Source of the DNA: an uncultured Methanocorpusculum sp.
Lineage (GTDB): Archaea > Halobacteriota > Methanomicrobia > Methanomicrobiales > Methanocorpusculaceae
Length of the DNA: 64,000 nucleotides
Assembly (NCBI RefSeq): GCF_963667985.1
Contig: NZ_OY764081.1
Coordinates: forward strand, 1,178,001 to 1,242,000
Direction: 5' to 3'
Below are positions 35,314 to 42,776 of this stretch, one piece after another (position 1 is the stretch's first letter; each line of letters begins with the position of its first letter). The translations under genes and the position numbers were made by a program. The notes under the pieces are model-generated. The model had not been told where the DNA came from. It did no database searches and saw only the letters and a list, made by a program, of their open reading frames with translations.

Positions 35314-35670
35314 ATGACGATCTACGTAACGACACTGGATAAAACCCCGATCGCGGACAACCCCCACAAAGTGGATGTCCGCAAAATCCACGGTTCGCCA
35401 AGCACGGACGTGGTGGTGATCACCCTCCAGCCCGGCGAGGCGCTGAAAAAACATCTGACCCCGGTCGATGTGCTGTTCTACGTTCTGGAGGGAGAAGGGC
35501 TGATCGTGATCGGCGACGAGCAGGAGAGAATCGAGAAGGATTCCCTGATCGAAAGCCCCAAAAACGTGCCGCATTTTCTGATAAACGACAGTGACGACGT
35601 GTTCCGGGTGATGGTGATCAAGAAGCTGACCACCGGGGACGGGAAGGAGGCGAAGCCAAGACTGCTCTGA
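35314..35670 (+). CDS. Small cupin-domain protein
   Basis: 118 residues from ATG 35314; an in-frame GTG/ATG start near 35206 would overlap the previous gene. A single cupin barrel: LQPGEALKKHLTPVDVLFYVLEGEG is motif 1 with one His and a Glu, and SPKNVPHFLINDSDD is motif 2 with a His. The metal set is not the full His-His-Glu-His, so metal binding is uncertain. Such proteins are often small binding proteins or epimerase-like enzymes. Confidence 0.78.
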   Translation: MTIYVTTLDKTPIADNPHKVDVRKIHGSPSTDVVVITLQPGEALKKHLTPVDVLFYVLEGEGLIVIGDEQERIEKDSLIESPKNVPHFLINDSDDVFRVMVIKKLTTGDGKEAKPRLL

Positions 35671-35681
35671 GAGCCCCTGGC

Positions 35682-36710
35682 TTAGAGCGACGCTCTTTTC
35701 TCCCTGTTTTTCGCATCGAAGAGGGTGGCGATTCCGGCGCATACCACGAGGACCGGGCCGATAACATACCCTGCCCAGAATACGAGCCCGAGAAGCCCAA
35801 GGATCAGCAGTTTCACCCACCGATATTTTTCCGGCTTTTTTTTGGGCCGGAGATAATATCTCAATACCAGGCATCCCAGAATGAGCGGGATCAGAATAAA
35901 GACCGCCGTCACGCCAAACGTTGCCTCGAACCCTGTTTTCGAAAGGGCCATCAGGGCCTGGATAAGCATGAAGAGGGATCCGGCGATGTACAGCAGACCG
36001 CCTGCCGATCCGGCAAACGTCTCAGAAGTGATTTTCACCGGCTCTTTTTTTGCTCTGAAGAGATACACCAGCCCGAACATGACGATGAGGAGCGGGAATC
36101 CGATCACAAACGCCGGGCTGTTTCCTTCCCAGATGCGGATGTTCGCGATCGAGAGCGGGATCATGACCCATTCGGGAACGGAAAACTCTTCCCGGTAGCC
36201 GAGGACAAGGCCGTAGTTCCCTGCCCCGGTCCCGTTGTTGACCATCGCGATGAAGTATGTGCCCGGCTCTTCTGCGATGTATTCGTATTCGAGCCATTGG
36301 TAGTTTGCGGCAGGGGTGAAGGGTTCATACTCCGGGAGAACGGGGGCTTCTCCCGGGATGAGGATGTATCCCTGTCCGTCCAAGGACGCGACGCCGGCCG
36401 GGATCTCGCCGGAGCTTTCGATTCCCGGGCCGATGAGGGCTGCTTCGGGAGAGGCGGCCCCGATATCCGGGGTGAATACGGAGAACCAGAGCCTGTCTCC
36501 GGTCTCGAGGGTGAACTGATAGTAGGCGACCGATCCGGCGGCCGGGAACGTGCCGTAGAACGCCCATGATTTGTATGGGTCGTCGATATGGACGGCGTTT
36601 TGGATTCCTTCGTCTACTCCGACAATTTGCGGGACATGTCCCGATACGCCTGCGGTGAATGAGAGGAGGATCAGTAGAACGGCGAATGCCGCGTCCCACC
36701 GTTTTACAAT
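35682..36710 (-). CDS. Secreted/membrane protein with an external domain and four membrane helices; non-standard start
   Basis: About 342 residues. The frame is open well upstream of the first standard start (TTG 36383) and encodes a clear signal peptide (WDAAFAVLLILLSFTAGVSG), then a beta-rich external domain (YYQFTLETGDRLWFSVFTP) of a type found in pre-peptidase-like surface proteins, then a membrane segment and three to four more helices, ending basic. No in-frame ATG, GTG or TTG precedes the signal peptide; the first plausible codon is ATT 36708-36710, giving I/M-V-K-R-W. A lost start is therefore possible. Function unknown. Confidence 0.6.
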   Translation of the reverse strand: MVKRWDAAFAVLLILLSFTAGVSGHVPQIVGVDEGIQNAVHIDDPYKSWAFYGTFPAAGSVAYYQFTLETGDRLWFSVFTPDIGAASPEAALIGPGIESSGEIPAGVASLDGQGYILIPGEAPVLPEYEPFTPAANYQWLEYEYIAEEPGTYFIAMVNNGTGAGNYGLVLGYREEFSVPEWVMIPLSIANIRIWEGNSPAFVIGFPLLIVMFGLVYLFRAKKEPVKITSETFAGSAGGLLYIAGSLFMLIQALMALSKTGFEATFGVTAVFILIPLILGCLVLRYYLRPKKKPEKYRWVKLLILGLLGLVFWAGYVIGPVLVVCAGIATLFDAKNREKRASL

Positions 36711-36800
36711 AACATCGTTGATGATGTCAAACGAATTAAAATTTTCCCCAAAAAAGTTCAGGATATTTTTCGGGATTTTTGCATGAATGGCGTCGTTTGA

Positions 36801-37019
36801 TTACGCTTTCAATAACGCCAACGCTTTCTTATAGAGCGGGTCAAACTCGCAGCCGCAGCTCCCGCACTCTTTGTCTGCCTGTTCGACTGCTTTCAGCAAT
36901 TCTCTCGTCGTTTCAGCCGATCCGTTCGCCGCCAGCCATTTTTTCGAGGGTGCGTCAAGTAGGTCCCAGCCCGATTCTGCAAATTTTTCAATGATAGTAC
37001 TCAGTTCTGTGTTTGCCAT
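36801..37019 (-). CDS. Small uncharacterised protein
   Basis: 72 residues from ATG 37019, with GGAG six bases upstream, which decides against the ATG at 37043. Mostly helical (LSTIIEKFAESGWDLLDAPS, then LLKAVEQADKECGSCGCEFD); the CGSCGC stretch offers three cysteines in a row, possibly for a metal. It follows the DUF1905-like gene in the same direction by 16 bases, hence one operon. I do not recognise the family. Confidence 0.6.
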   Translation of the reverse strand: MANTELSTIIEKFAESGWDLLDAPSKKWLAANGSAETTRELLKAVEQADKECGSCGCEFDPLYKKALALLKA

Positions 37020-37035
37020 TTTCATCTCTCCGTTT

Positions 37036-37491
37036 TTATGCATTTTGTTCGCGTAATTTTTTGATTACCGTGTTTATCCGGTTAATCCGTGTTTCATCTT
37101 TTTTGGAAATTTCTATGTGATTTATCTGTTCGCGTTTGAAATAATCCGGCTGTTTCAAAAAGAGTTCCAAGACACCGGCATCCTTTAGCATTTTCTCGAT
37201 ATCTGAGGGAATGACGATTTCCCGCTTTTTCATATCCCTTTCCAACGTTACCTGCACGCTGTCGCCGAGATTTTTACCGACGGTCCGTTTGATGAATTCG
37301 TTATACACAAGAAAATGCCCGTTTTTTGAAGGCAGCAGCATATGGTCGAAACTATGTCCATCTACCGTGATACAGACCGGGATCTTGCCTTTCGAGCCAA
37401 AATGTTCCATTGTCGAGTACGGAAAATAGAATACACTCCATTTGATTTTGCCTTCAAGCTGTTTTATCTCACTTGAAAATTCGAATAACAT
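37036..37491 (-). CDS. DUF1905/YdeI-like protein
   Basis: 151 residues in two parts. Residues about 1-85 match DUF1905 (small beta-barrel): WSVFYFPYSTMEHFGSKGKI, then GHSFDHMLLPSKNGHFLVYN. Residues about 88-150 resemble the YdeI/OmpD-associated helical part: VIPSDIEKMLKDAGVLELF. Some relatives are linked to bacteriocin tolerance or metal stress in bacteria; the role in archaea is not known. Cytoplasmic. Confidence 0.72.
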   Translation of the reverse strand: MLFEFSSEIKQLEGKIKWSVFYFPYSTMEHFGSKGKIPVCITVDGHSFDHMLLPSKNGHFLVYNEFIKRTVGKNLGDSVQVTLERDMKKREIVIPSDIEKMLKDAGVLELFLKQPDYFKREQINHIEISKKDETRINRINTVIKKLREQNA

Positions 37492-37713
37492 TTAACTCAT
37501 CTCTTTTGTCAACGGTTTCAGACGAACTGGGGAAGTATTGCCCTTTTTCAGCAATAAACTTATAGACGCAATGGTCGTCGCCGGGAACGCCTGGCATAGA
37601 TTTGCCTCATCAGTAATCTATTTCGTGGCTGGAACGAAGCAGGATAGTATGACTGTCTATCGTAGTATGCCGGAACTATCGTCGATTTCTCCTTTCCCGG
37701 GAGGGCCCGGATC

Positions 37714-38232
37714 ATGACGGAAACGATCCCCTATGAGGTCACTGGGAAAGAGGGAGAGATCGAGTTTCGAAAGTACCCCGCCCTCGTGCTCGCAACGGTC
37801 GAGAGTTTCGGGGACGATTCGGGCTTCAATCTTCTGTTTGCCTATATTTCGGGTAAGAATACCGCGAAGGATTCTCTGCAGATGACCGCTCCGGTGATCA
37901 CGTCGGCGAAGATCCCGATGACGGCGCCGGTCGTTTCCAACGCCTCGACGATGTCGTTTGTGATGTCGCCCGGGAAAACCTCTGACGAGATCCCCGAGCC
38001 GTTGGATGGTAAGGTGCGGATCGTTCCGGTGCCCGAGCGGGAGATCGCGGTCATCACTTTTAAGGGGAAGACCCATGATGAGGAGGTGAAGGACGTTGAG
38101 GCCCAGCTCTTAAAAGGGCTTCGTGACGCGGGGATCGAGCCGGCGGGAGAGGTGTTTTTGATGCGGTATAATCAGCCCTGGATCCCGGGATTCCTGCGGC
38201 ATAACGAGGTGGGGGTGGAGATCAAACGGTGA
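37714..38232 (+). CDS. SOUL-family heme-binding-like protein
   Basis: 172 residues with SOUL landmarks: EIEFRKYPALVLATVE at the start, LQMTAPVITS and IPMTAPV in the middle, and a C-terminal MRYNQPWIPGFLRHNEVGVE. SOUL proteins bind heme or other tetrapyrroles without a fixed conserved ligand. In a methanogen the natural partners could be heme-like or F430-related compounds; this is inference. It ends 21 bp before the convergent tRNA-Leu gene. Confidence 0.88.
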   Translation: MTETIPYEVTGKEGEIEFRKYPALVLATVESFGDDSGFNLLFAYISGKNTAKDSLQMTAPVITSAKIPMTAPVVSNASTMSFVMSPGKTSDEIPEPLDGKVRIVPVPEREIAVITFKGKTHDEEVKDVEAQLLKGLRDAGIEPAGEVFLMRYNQPWIPGFLRHNEVGVEIKR

Positions 38233-38253
38233 AGAAAAGGTAGAAAATACGAT

Positions 38254-38334
38254 GCGAGGGGAGGGATTCGAACCCGCGAACTCCTTGAGAGCAGATCTTG
38301 AGTCAGCCTCCGTTGGCCACTTGGATACCCTCGC
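38254..38334 (-). tRNA. tRNA-Leu (anticodon CAA)
   Basis: On the minus strand the gene begins GCGAGGGTATCC and ends with CCCTCGC, giving a seven-base-pair acceptor stem. The anticodon loop CTCAAGA has CAA in the centre; the long variable arm (CTCTCAAGGAG region) is of the Leu/Ser type and the T-loop reads TTCGAAT. One mismatch in the anticodon stem and one in the T stem can be seen. CCA is not encoded. Confidence 0.9.
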
Positions 38335-38443
38335 GAAAATACTTTTACATATTGGCTATGGGTTCTAATGAAGTTGTCGTCATTCGGCGGTCCAGGAACG
38401 TTTGAACGGTGATGGGTTGGCGTGGCTATATGAGAAACCCCAC

Positions 38444-38460
38444 CGCGAATAATCGCGAAT
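38444..38460 (+). repeat. Two CGCGAAT repeats, 10 bp apart
   Basis: CGCGAAT at 38444-38450 and 38454-38460, spaced by exactly ten bases. They point opposite to the three copies at 38731-38757. Confidence 0.8.
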
Positions 38461-38556
38461 AGCATTTTTCCAGTTTCGCCCTCTTGACCTTCGGTCGCGT
38501 CACTACGCTGCGCCTAATCGGCTCCGCGTGGTCGTGACGGCGAAACGAAAAATGCT
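38461..38556 (+). repeat. Hairpin-forming element 1
   Basis: Ends pair with each other: AGCATTTTT with AAAAATGCT, then GTTTCGCC (38473-38480) with GGCGAAAC (38539-38546). Inside, CGTCAC/GTGACG and a GACC-TTCG-GTC tetraloop hairpin can form. The right half resembles the right half of element 2 at 38654-38730. Confidence 0.65.
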
Positions 38557-38558
38557 GA

Positions 38559-38579
38559 AAAACCCGCGTCGCGGGTTTT
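38559..38579 (+). terminator. Perfect hairpin with A/T flanks
   Basis: AAAACCCGC-GTC-GCGGGTTTT. The A- and T-tracts on the two sides would let it act as a terminator in both directions, or it belongs to the repeat array. Confidence 0.5.
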
Positions 38580-38626
38580 CTCCAAATTTATTCTATATTA
38601 TATAAGCTAGATGAGAGTTTACAATA

Positions 38627-38650
38627 GAAAAACCGGCTGGCCGGTTTTTC
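38627..38650 (+). terminator. Perfect 10-bp hairpin with A/T flanks
   Basis: GAAAAACCGG-CTGG-CCGGTTTTTC is an exact inverted repeat standing directly before element 2. Confidence 0.5.
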
Positions 38651-38653
38651 CCC

Positions 38654-38730
38654 AGCATTTATCCAGACGGCGTGCGATTCTTGCGTAGGCGATCAGCCGG
38701 AGCAGAGCACGACGGCGCAAGAGAAATGCG
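38654..38730 (+). repeat. Hairpin-forming element 2
   Basis: Begins AGCATTTATCCAG, close to AGCATTTTTCCAG of element 1, and ends GAGAAATGCG. GCATTT pairs with AAATGC, and TCTTGCG (38679-38685) with CGCAAGA (38716-38722). It is a diverged relative of element 1. Confidence 0.6.
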
Positions 38731-38757
38731 ATTCGCGTTAATTCGCGGAGATTCGCG
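38731..38757 (+). repeat. Three ATTCGCG repeats, 10 bp apart
   Basis: ATTCGCG at 38731, 38741 and 38751, one helical turn apart and in inverted orientation to the pair at 38444-38460. Such phased repeats are common at origin or regulator binding sites. Confidence 0.8.
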
Positions 38758-38852
38758 GTTTGTTAATCTCATGTTTCCACACCCGGCCGTACCCCTTTCT
38801 GAATTGGATTCACACCAACACCGTGTCCGTCCTACTGTAAATAATAGTATAA

Positions 38853-38874
38853 AACCCGTCGAATTCGACGGGTT
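38853..38874 (-). terminator. 22-bp perfect palindrome behind the zinc-ribbon gene
   Basis: AACCCGTCGAA followed by TTCGACGGGTT, ten bases beyond the stop of the minus-strand zinc-ribbon gene and followed on that strand by an AT-rich run. This is the place and shape of a transcription terminator. Confidence 0.55.
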
Positions 38875-38883
38875 ATCATCCGT

Positions 38884-39219
38884 CTACGTCTCTTCCGTCC
38901 GCACGACCCACTTCCCCTTCTTCTCCAGCTTCGCCTGCTCCCCTGCCGGATCATCCAGATACGCCAGAACCGCGTCAAGATTCCCGCCCTCCTCCAACTC
39001 CTCCTTCACCACATCCTTCATCCACGCGAAATACATCGACCTCTTACTATCCTTCAGACTCGACCCGCACTCATTACAGAATTTCGCCGTCCCCGCATTC
39101 ACCGTCCCGCAGACCGGGCACACATTCAACAGCCCGATCCGGTTCTGGATCGCCTTCCTGATCCACTCCTGGGCCGTCATCCCCTCCACACGGGCCGCTC
39201 CCTCCAACTGTGCCTTCAT
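38884..39219 (-). CDS. Zinc-ribbon protein with a truncated ribbon-helix-helix start
   Basis: 111 residues. Residues about 5-30 read KAQLEGAARVEGMTAQEWIR and following KAIQNRI, which look like the two helices of a ribbon-helix-helix DNA-binding domain, but the beta-strand expected before them is missing; a stop lies four codons upstream of the ATG. Then comes a zinc ribbon CPVCGTVNAGTAKFCNECG (two CxxC pairs) and a charged helical tail. Plasmid and virus copy-control proteins have this kind of make-up. The gene is head to head with the primase remnant, and both lack their beginnings at the same point (about 39220). Confidence 0.65.
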   Translation of the reverse strand: MKAQLEGAARVEGMTAQEWIRKAIQNRIGLLNVCPVCGTVNAGTAKFCNECGSSLKDSKRSMYFAWMKDVVKEELEEGGNLDAVLAYLDDPAGEQAKLEKKGKWVVRTEET

Positions 39220-39220
39220 C

Positions 39221-40959
39221 GATTTCGGCTACCGATACAAGCTCTACAAATTCGGGCAGCTTGTCGGACAGCTTGTCGACATCCTTACGACCTTTGACAC
39301 CGGCCCCGACCTTCGGCGCGCCGTCAAGGAACACATCATCGACACCGAGCCGGAAGGCCCCGAAAAAGAGTTCCTTCTCCGGTTCTTCGACCCGGCATCC
39401 ACCCCGCCCTGGGAGCGAAAAACCATGATCCGCGGGCAACTCCCCACGCCCGAAGCTCTCCTCAACTCCCTCAACGACGAAGGAAACGCCGTCCGTTTCG
39501 AAAAAGAAGCCGACGGCCACCTCGTCTACGACATCGCGAGCGGCCAGTGGTTTGCCTTTATCACCAATCACTGGGAACTCGCCAGAGAAAAACTTGGCAA
39601 GGTCCTCCGGCTCGTTGGGAAAAGCCTCGAACAGGAACTCGACTACTGGAAGCGCCGGGCCGCCACCGAAAACACCCCCGAGATGCGAAATCTTGTCACC
39701 CTCCTGCAGAACCACGTGAATCAGAGCAAGAACCACCCAAAGCAGGTCTCCCTTCGGAAAATGATCGAAGGCTCGTCCATGCAGGTGAATCTTACCGAGG
39801 CGTCCGACGACCGGTATTTCACCTTCAAAAACGGTGCTCTCGACTGTAAAACCGGGGAGATCATCCCGATCTGGGCGTGCGATTCGATCCGGGAGAAGTA
39901 CCCGCTGATCTATTTCGATCGGGTCTATACGCCGGGACTTCGCTCGCCGGCGTTCATCGGCCACCTGAAAAAAGCGTTCGACGACAACGTGAGCGGCCTT
40001 AGTGAAGAGGAGCGGACGCTTCGGATGATGGAACTCGGCCGGTGTTTTCTGCGTCTGGTAGGGTATCTGCTGTATCCGGGGAATCCGGAGCAGACCATCC
40101 TTTTCCTGTGGGAAAAGGGGAGTAACGGGAAGTCGACGACGATCGACGTTCTGCGGGAGATTTTCGGATCGGAGATGTCGGAGGCTTCGGTTAGGGAGCT
40201 GTATTCCGGGGCCGAGGATCGGCCGGCGTCGGGTATTGCCCGGTCGCTTAGAAAACGTGCTATGCTTATCGCCGAGGCGAGCGATGAGGAGTCGCGGGGC
40301 GGGCGGATCAGTGCGGACACGGTAAAGGCACTGACGGGAGACGCGGTGACCAGCCGGTTTCGGGATATCTATGAGAAGTCCCGCCCGCAGCGTGTGGTCT
40401 GCACGCCGGTCGGGGTGACGAATGAACTGCCCCGGTTCGATAAGGTGCTGGATTTTGCCCTTCTGCGTCGAATCTTTACGATCCCGTTCCCGCATCTGTT
40501 TGCGGGGGATGAGCGGGGAAGGATATCCGGGAGTCTTTGCTTGCCGAGGGGGATGCGATCTTTTCGATGGTGGTGGATGAGCTGATCGCGTATACGAAGG
40601 AGGGTCTTTTGCCCCAGCCGGCGTTTTGCAGGTCAAAGCAGAATGAATTGCTTGCAGGGTTCGAGGTGTCGGCGTTTATCGAGGAGTGTGTGGAGAGGTC
40701 GGAGACGGGACGGGTGTCCCGCCTGGAGCTGGAGGAGGCGTATATTTCGTGGTGTGCCCGGCATGATATCCCGGTGGGGCTTGCAAAGATCCAGATGCCG
40801 GGGTATGATGAGTATTCGCAGGTGAATTTCCGGCAGGGTCTGTCGGAGAAGGAGAAGAGGGGGCTGTTTAAGGGGATGCGGGTGTATGGGTATGATGAAA
40901 AGAAGAATCACGGGACACGGTTTTTCAATTGTGTTTTGAAGAATCTTTGGGGCACATAG
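39221..40959 (+). pseudogene. D5/P4-type primase-helicase remnant, 5' truncated and frameshifted
   Basis: The reading frame enters with no start at about 39221 (DFGYRYKLYKFGQLVGQL) and has its first Met at 39425. The N-terminal primase part seems lost. What is left is the D5_N region and a superfamily 3-like helicase: LFLWEKGSNGKSTTIDVL is the Walker A loop, RAMLIAEASDEES the Walker B region, and VVCTPVGVTNELPRFDKV the following sensor segment. Near 40515 a run of G (CGGGGAAGG) lacks one base; the correct frame continues KDIRESLLAEGDAIFSMVVD through 40959. These proteins replicate plasmids, satellites and viruses, so this is a decayed mobile element. Confidence 0.82.
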
Positions 40960-40960
40960 G

Positions 40961-41001
40961 ACCTGCCCCCCGTTTATGGTGTTGGGGGTTTGGGGGCAGG
41001 T
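40961..41001 (+). terminator. Hairpin after the primase gene
   Basis: ACCTGCCCCC (40961-40970) and GGGGGCAGGT (40992-41001) pair perfectly; the left arm overlaps the end of the gene by at most a few bases. ACCTGCCCCC occurs again directly at 41013-41022 and could compete for the same right arm. Confidence 0.6.
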
Positions 41002-41084
41002 TCCAAAAATCTACCTGCCCCCTAAATCTGGTTCATTTTGGGTTCTTTTTTGATAAAATGGCTTTTTTGCCGAGTTTTCGATGT

Positions 41085-41182
41085 GGGGGCATATTTTTTC
41101 CAAAACTCTCTCTTTTGTAGTAATAAGGCTTAGATTTAGATTTTAAAAATTTTCCCAGGGTTTTGAAAAAAAATGTGCCCCC
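41085..41182 (+). repeat. Imperfect inverted repeat around the promoter of the pentapeptide gene
   Basis: GGGGGCATATTTTTTC (41085-41100) and GAAAAAAAATGTGCCCCC (41165-41182) are inverted relative to each other and enclose about 64 AT-rich bases. The right arm ends 21 bp before the start codon at 41204. It may be an operator pair or an element end. Confidence 0.5.
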
Positions 41183-41203
41183 GGAGATTTTTGAGGTATT
41201 ATA

Positions 41204-42673
41204 ATGATGAGGGAGGGACTATTTTTAGTAATCATGAGTGATAACGAGGACTTGTTCCAAAGATTAAGTTTTGATCATCTTATTACATGTGCGAAAAATG
41301 GACGCATATTAGAGTGGAATGAGGATTTTAGGGAGTATTACAAAGCAGAATGGGAGAAACTGAATCCAGAGAGGGTATATGAGGAAAAAAGTAAATTGGA
41401 GGATTATTCGTATTTTGATGGATTTAGGGGTCCTATTTTTGAACGTAAAAATTTTACTGACTCAATTCAGAGTGGGGCAAAATTTAACTCAGCACTTTTA
41501 ATTGGAGCTAATCTCACTGGCTCGTCCCTGAATGGTGCTTATTTTATCGATGCAAATCTTCAAGGAGCAAATTTCACTAGTTCGTCCCTGAATGGTGCTT
41601 ACTTTATCGATGCAAATCTCCAAGGAGCTAATTTCACTTGTTCGTCTCTGGACGATGCTAATTTTAGCGATGCACATCTTGAGGGGGCTAATTTCACTTG
41701 GTCATCTAAGTATAATGCTAATTTTACCAAAACTCATCTTCATGGTGCTAATTTTATGGGGGCACGTTTGAAAGGTGCCATATTCAAATATTCCCATCTT
41801 GAGGGAGCCAATTTTACCGGAACACGCCTTTGGGATGCCACGTTTATGTATGCACAACTGAAGGATGCTAAATTCAATAATTCTCATCTTGAAGGAACTG
41901 ATTTTGCCGGGTCCTATCTTGAAGGAGTTGATTTTTCCGGAACACACCTTCTGGATGTATATTATGGGGAGGCGCAACTGAAAGATGCTAATTTCAATAA
42001 TTCCCATCTTGAAGGAGCTGATTTTAGCAATGCAAATCTTCAAGGAGCTCAATTTCTTACCTCAAATCTTAAGGGAACTAATTTTTATCTGACACGTCTG
42101 GAAGGTGCTAAGTTCAAGTATACAATCGTTCGTGGAACTCAGTTTATCGAGGTCATCATAGATGACAAAACCGATTTCACCGGCACTTATCTTGCAGAAA
42201 TTCTCACTCAACCAAAACTCAGAAAACACCTTGAGCGAAACATCCGCAAACTCAACATTACCAATAAAAACGTCTTTGTTGCGATGAAATTTGACAATCC
42301 TGAACTCGACTCGGCATTGGAAAACGCAATCAAACCTGCCTGCCTCGAATGTGGGGGGCTCAAAGCATGTACGATCAAAGAAAAGGCCGGTGACGGCTGG
42401 ATCCCCCAGAGAATTAAAGAGGAAATTCAGGATGCACGCTTCGTCATCTCGGACTTAACCTACACAAATCCCGGGGTATATTACGAAACCGGCTATGCAG
42501 ACGGTCTTGAGATCCCTGTTATCCAGACCTGCAAACGATCATGGTGTAATGAAGATCACGTTCCTCTCCATTTCGACATCTCCCAGAGAAATACTATTTT
42601 CTGGAAAGACAATGACGATCTCAAACAACAGCTCATCATGAAAATAAAAGAGTTACAGGAGACTGGAAAATAG
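41204..42673 (+). CDS. Pentapeptide-repeat protein with C-terminal nucleoside-deoxyribosyltransferase/TIR-like domain
   Basis: 489 residues. GAGGT six bases before ATG 41204 supports this start. A short N-terminal region (1-75) is followed by about 240 residues of pentapeptide repeats of the A(N/D)(L/F)xx type (ANLTG, ANFTS, ADFSN), which fold into a right-handed square beta-helix. From about residue 350 comes a different domain: NVFVAMKFDNPELDSALENA, a CGGLKA segment, IKEEIQDARFVISDLTYTNP, and GVYYETGYADGLEIPVIQTC, then HFDISQRNTIFW. The pattern of strand, ISDLT, and YYETGYA with a conserved Asp and Glu fits the nucleoside 2-deoxyribosyltransferase/TIR-like superfamily, members of which cleave nucleotides or NAD in phage defence. 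The gene is AT-richer than its neighbours and stands beside a mobile-element remnant. A defence effector is my inference. Confidence 0.75.
   Translation: MMREGLFLVIMSDNEDLFQRLSFDHLITCAKNGRILEWNEDFREYYKAEWEKLNPERVYEEKSKLEDYSYFDGFRGPIFERKNFTDSIQSGAKFNSALLIGANLTGSSLNGAYFIDANLQGANFTSSSLNGAYFIDANLQGANFTCSSLDDANFSDAHLEGANFTWSSKYNANFTKTHLHGANFMGARLKGAIFKYSHLEGANFTGTRLWDATFMYAQLKDAKFNNSHLEGTDFAGSYLEGVDFSGTHLLDVYYGEAQLKDANFNNSHLEGADFSNANLQGAQFLTSNLKGTNFYLTRLEGAKFKYTIVRGTQFIEVIIDDKTDFTGTYLAEILTQPKLRKHLERNIRKLNITNKNVFVAMKFDNPELDSALENAIKPACLECGGLKACTIKEKAGDGWIPQRIKEEIQDARFVISDLTYTNPGVYYETGYADGLEIPVIQTCKRSWCNEDHVPLHFDISQRNTIFWKDNDDLKQQLIMKIKELQETGK
41521..41700 (+). repeat. 60-bp tandem units in the pentapeptide region
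   Basis: The units at 41521-41580 and 41581-41640 are almost identical (TCGTCCCTGAATGGTGCTTA in both), and a third at 41641-41700 is a diverged copy. Sixty bases encode 20 residues, exactly one turn of the four-sided beta-helix. Confidence 0.85.
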
Positions 42674-42776
42674 CCCTTTCCCCCTCCATCATCTTCATCA
42701 CCCCCGCGATATCCAGCTCGCCGATTACCCCCAGCGTCACCCTTATGTAGTCGTGTTCATAAGTACTCATATCCCC

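Larger units (their letters stand above)
38335..38883 (+). other. Gene-free repeat-rich region between tRNA-Leu and the element genes
   Basis: About 550 bp with no convincing gene on either strand. It contains the CGCGAAT repeats, two large hairpin-forming elements and three short perfect hairpins listed separately. The frames that cross it lack ribosome sites and family similarity. Confidence 0.7.

Noticed and set aside
38254..38334. tRNA-Leu as attachment site of an integrated element
   Set aside because: Remnant genes lie on the 5' side of the tRNA, integrases usually use the 3' part, no integrase is present, and I found no second copy of the tRNA end nearby.
38444..38757. CRISPR-like array
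   Set aside because: The units are seven bases long with three-base spacing and there are no cas genes.
38672..39220. Upstream extension of the primase frame to an ATG at 38672
   Set aside because: The extension is antisense to the zinc-ribbon gene and crosses the repeat region; the amino-acid sequence there is low quality.
39074..40636. Minus-strand frame of 520 codons across the primase region
   Set aside because: Arg/Gly/Pro-rich with no domain; it is the shadow of the helicase, whose Walker A and B motifs lie on the plus strand.
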